Positions 5,667 to 6,971 of a DNA stretch of 6,971 bases are shown here, one piece after another. The notes below the pieces were generated by a model. The model made no database searches and was not told the origin of the DNA. It saw only the letters and a program-made list of their open reading frames with translations. Positions within the stretch are counted from its first letter, which is position 1. Each line of letters begins with the position of its first letter. The DNA comes from an archaeon (GTDB lineage: Archaea; Micrarchaeota; Micrarchaeia; Anstonellales; Bilamarchaeaceae), in assembly GCA_020052325.1 (NCBI GenBank), contig JAGVPF010000092.1, forward strand, positions 1-6,971. Direction: 5' to 3'. The position numbers and the translations under genes were made by a program.

Positions 5667-6061
5667 AAGGATTAACAAGCACGATAACGAAGACGATGAC
5701 AATCGGCACGATGATGCCGTGCACCGACAACAGCGGCGCGAAGATGATATACATCATCGGCGCCCTCCATTACCGCGGAACGCGCGGAAGGGGCCCGCAG
5801 GTCGGTGTCGGCGACGTGGTCATCGCGTCCGTACGGAAGGGGAAGCCGGACATGGTGAAGAAGGTCATCAAGGCGCTCATCGTCCGGCAGAAGAAGGAGT
5901 TCCGGAGGGCAAACGGCACCCGGATCATGTTCGAGGACAACGCCGCCGTCCTCGTCAACGACGACATGCTTCCCGTCGGCACCGAAATCAAGGGTGTCGT
6001 TGCAAGGGAAATCTCGGAAAGGTTCCCGAAAGTGGCTGCAATATCCGCCGGGGTCGTATAA
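5663..6061 (+). CDS. rpl14: 50S ribosomal protein L14
   Basis: A 132-residue archaeal L14 (uL14), which binds 23S rRNA at the subunit interface and takes part in bridges to the small subunit and in the factor-binding region. Landmarks: CTDNSGAK (about 20-27), YRGTRGRGPQVGVGDVV (37-53), VRQKKEFRR (74-82), GTRIMFEDNAAV (85-96) and IKGVVARE (109-116). The length equals the archaeal norm. The start overlaps the rps17 stop by four bases, and AGGTGA (5651-5656) inside the rps17 end lies 6 bases upstream, so it is probably translated by coupled re-initiation. Nothing is missing or unusual. Confidence 0.97.
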   Translation: MKGLTSTITKTMTIGTMMPCTDNSGAKMIYIIGALHYRGTRGRGPQVGVGDVVIASVRKGKPDMVKKVIKALIVRQKKEFRRANGTRIMFEDNAAVLVNDDMLPVGTEIKGVVAREISERFPKVAAISAGVV

Positions 6062-6085
6062 GCAGGGGAATTCGGGTGTTTTGCT

Positions 6086-6613
6086 ATGAAGTCTGATACT
6101 GAACGGAAAAAATTCTATTCGGAAAAGCTCCACAAGAAAAAAAGCCGCCTGCACGTCCACCTCTCAAAGGACCTGCGCGCAAAGCTCAAGGTCAAAAAGA
6201 GGGCGGTGCTTGTCCGCAAGGGCGACACCGTAAAAGTGATGCGCGGGCCGGGCAAGGGCAAGGAGGCAAAAGTAAGCGACGTGAACACGCTCCGCCTAAA
6301 AGTTTTCGTCGAAGGCGTCGTGGTGAAGAACGTGCGCGGGCGTGAAGTGGGCCTCGCGCTCGAGCCGTCCAACCTGTTGCTCATCGCCCTCGAGAGCACG
6401 AAGGAAAGGAAGGAGATATTCAACGAGGAAGCGTTCAGGAAGGCCGAAGCGCCCAAGAAAGAGGCGCAAAAGGCAGAGGCTGCGAAATCCGAGCCGGCGA
6501 AGGCCGAGCACGCACACCCGTCCGGCGAGCACACCCACGAAGGCAAAGAGCATGCCGGGCAGGCTCCGAAAGGCTCAGGGGTCCATGCGCAGACGAAACC
6601 CGCTCAAAGGTGA
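6086..6613 (+). CDS. rpl24: 50S ribosomal protein L24 with a long charged, His-rich C-terminal tail
   Basis: A 175-residue archaeal L24 (uL24), an early 23S rRNA-binding assembly protein near the exit tunnel. The first 118 residues are standard: a basic N-terminus (KKKSRLHVHLSKDLRAKL), the KOW motif beginning VRKGDTVKVMRGPGKGKEAKV (43-63), and EPSNLLLIAL (93-102). Archaeal L24 is usually about 115-125 residues, so about 55 residues are extra. This tail (119-175) is Ala/Lys/Glu-rich, then carries six histidines (142, 144, 149, 151, 156, 167) in a Gly/Pro/His segment; it is probably disordered and could bind metal or rRNA. GGTG at 6075-6078 lies 7 bases before ATG 6086. The gap from rpl14 is 24 bases and rps4e follows, as in the archaeal cluster. 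Confidence 0.95.
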   Translation: MKSDTERKKFYSEKLHKKKSRLHVHLSKDLRAKLKVKKRAVLVRKGDTVKVMRGPGKGKEAKVSDVNTLRLKVFVEGVVVKNVRGREVGLALEPSNLLLIALESTKERKEIFNEEAFRKAEAPKKEAQKAEAAKSEPAKAEHAHPSGEHTHEGKEHAGQAPKGSGVHAQTKPAQR

Positions 6614-6638
6614 ATGATTAACTACAGGTGATACTTTT

Positions 6639-6971
6639 ATGGCGAAAAGAGGAGGAACAAAACATCTGAAAAGGATCGCATCCGCTAAAGCGATTCCGAT
6701 TACCGATAAGAAAGAACGAACCTGGATGACGAAGGCCGCACCCGGCCCGCACCCGGCCAAGCACGCGATTCCGATTGGCGTCCTGGTCAGGGATATCCTC
6801 AAGATTGCGACCACACTGCGCGAAGTCCGCAGGATACTCGCATCGAGGCTTCTCGAAGTCGACGGGAGCGTCCGCACGGACGAGAAATTCCCGGTCGGGC
6901 TCATGGACGTGGTCTCGTTCCCAAAGAGCGGAAAGCACTTCCGCATAATGGTCGATGCCAAGGGCAGGCTC
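6639..6971 (+). CDS. rps4e: 30S ribosomal protein S4e, partial (3' end beyond the window)
   Basis: The first 111 codons of archaeal/eukaryotic S4e, a small-subunit protein with no bacterial counterpart. It opens MAKRGGTKHLKRI, followed by the conserved PGPHP (about 35-39) and an S4-type RNA-binding segment from about residue 43: IGVLVRDILKIA, VDGSVRTDEKFPVGLMDVVS and FRIMVDAKGRL. The KOW-like central domain and the C-terminus would lie beyond base 6971. AGGTGA (6626-6631) is 7 bases before ATG 6639, and the gap from rpl24 is 25 bases, so it belongs to the rps17-rpl14-rpl24 operon. It has no stop because it runs off the window, not because it is damaged. Confidence 0.95.
   Translation, partial: MAKRGGTKHLKRIASAKAIPITDKKERTWMTKAAPGPHPAKHAIPIGVLVRDILKIATTLREVRRILASRLLEVDGSVRTDEKFPVGLMDVVSFPKSGKHFRIMVDAKGRL

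Noticed and set aside
5632..6096. Plus-strand frame of 154 codons overlapping rps17 and rpl14
   Set aside because: It is an out-of-frame shadow of rpl14, very Arg/His-rich, and L14 is unmistakable in the other frame.

Overview
The window looks archaeal. It carries archaeal-type versions of translation initiation factor 1, RNase P protein Rpp29 and ribosomal proteins S17, L14, L24 and S4e, with TATA-type promoters, purine-rich AGGTGA-like ribosome binding sites and T-tract terminators. The Asn-rich beta-helix surface protein and the small lipoprotein with repeated cysteine pairs resemble proteins I associate with DPANN archaea such as Micrarchaeota or Diapherotrites. That placement is inference only; no rRNA is present to settle it.

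Layout. Positions 81-755 (+) hold eIF1 (sui1) and the Rpp29-type RNase P subunit (rnp1). Positions 772-5087 hold three genes unrelated to translation: a minus-strand Cys-rich lipoprotein (772-1290), a 1071-residue plus-strand surface protein (1557-4772) made of a signal peptide, right-handed beta-helix, beta-sandwich, Cys-rich modules and a C-terminal membrane anchor, and a 70-residue Cys-containing hypothetical protein (4875-5087). A strong TATA box and a structured, hairpin-rich segment follow (about 5167-5300). Then come rps17, rpl14, rpl24 and the first 111 codons of rps4e (5361-6971, +), which runs off the window edge.

The main point is gene order. In many archaea rpl29-sui1-rnp1-rps17-rpl14-rpl24-rps4e form one continuous ribosomal cluster. 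Here that order is kept but is split between rnp1 and rps17 by about 4.3 kb of cell-envelope genes with their own promoters. The downstream half appears to have its own promoter and a leader that can fold in two mutually exclusive ways, which suggests independent control.

Working together: the translation genes supply initiation, tRNA 5' processing and ribosome assembly. The inserted lipoprotein and beta-helix protein are both exported and Cys-rich, so they probably act at the cell surface, perhaps in adhesion or cell-cell contact. Nothing in the sequence proves they act together. No rRNA, tRNA, CRISPR array, transposase or integrase was found.
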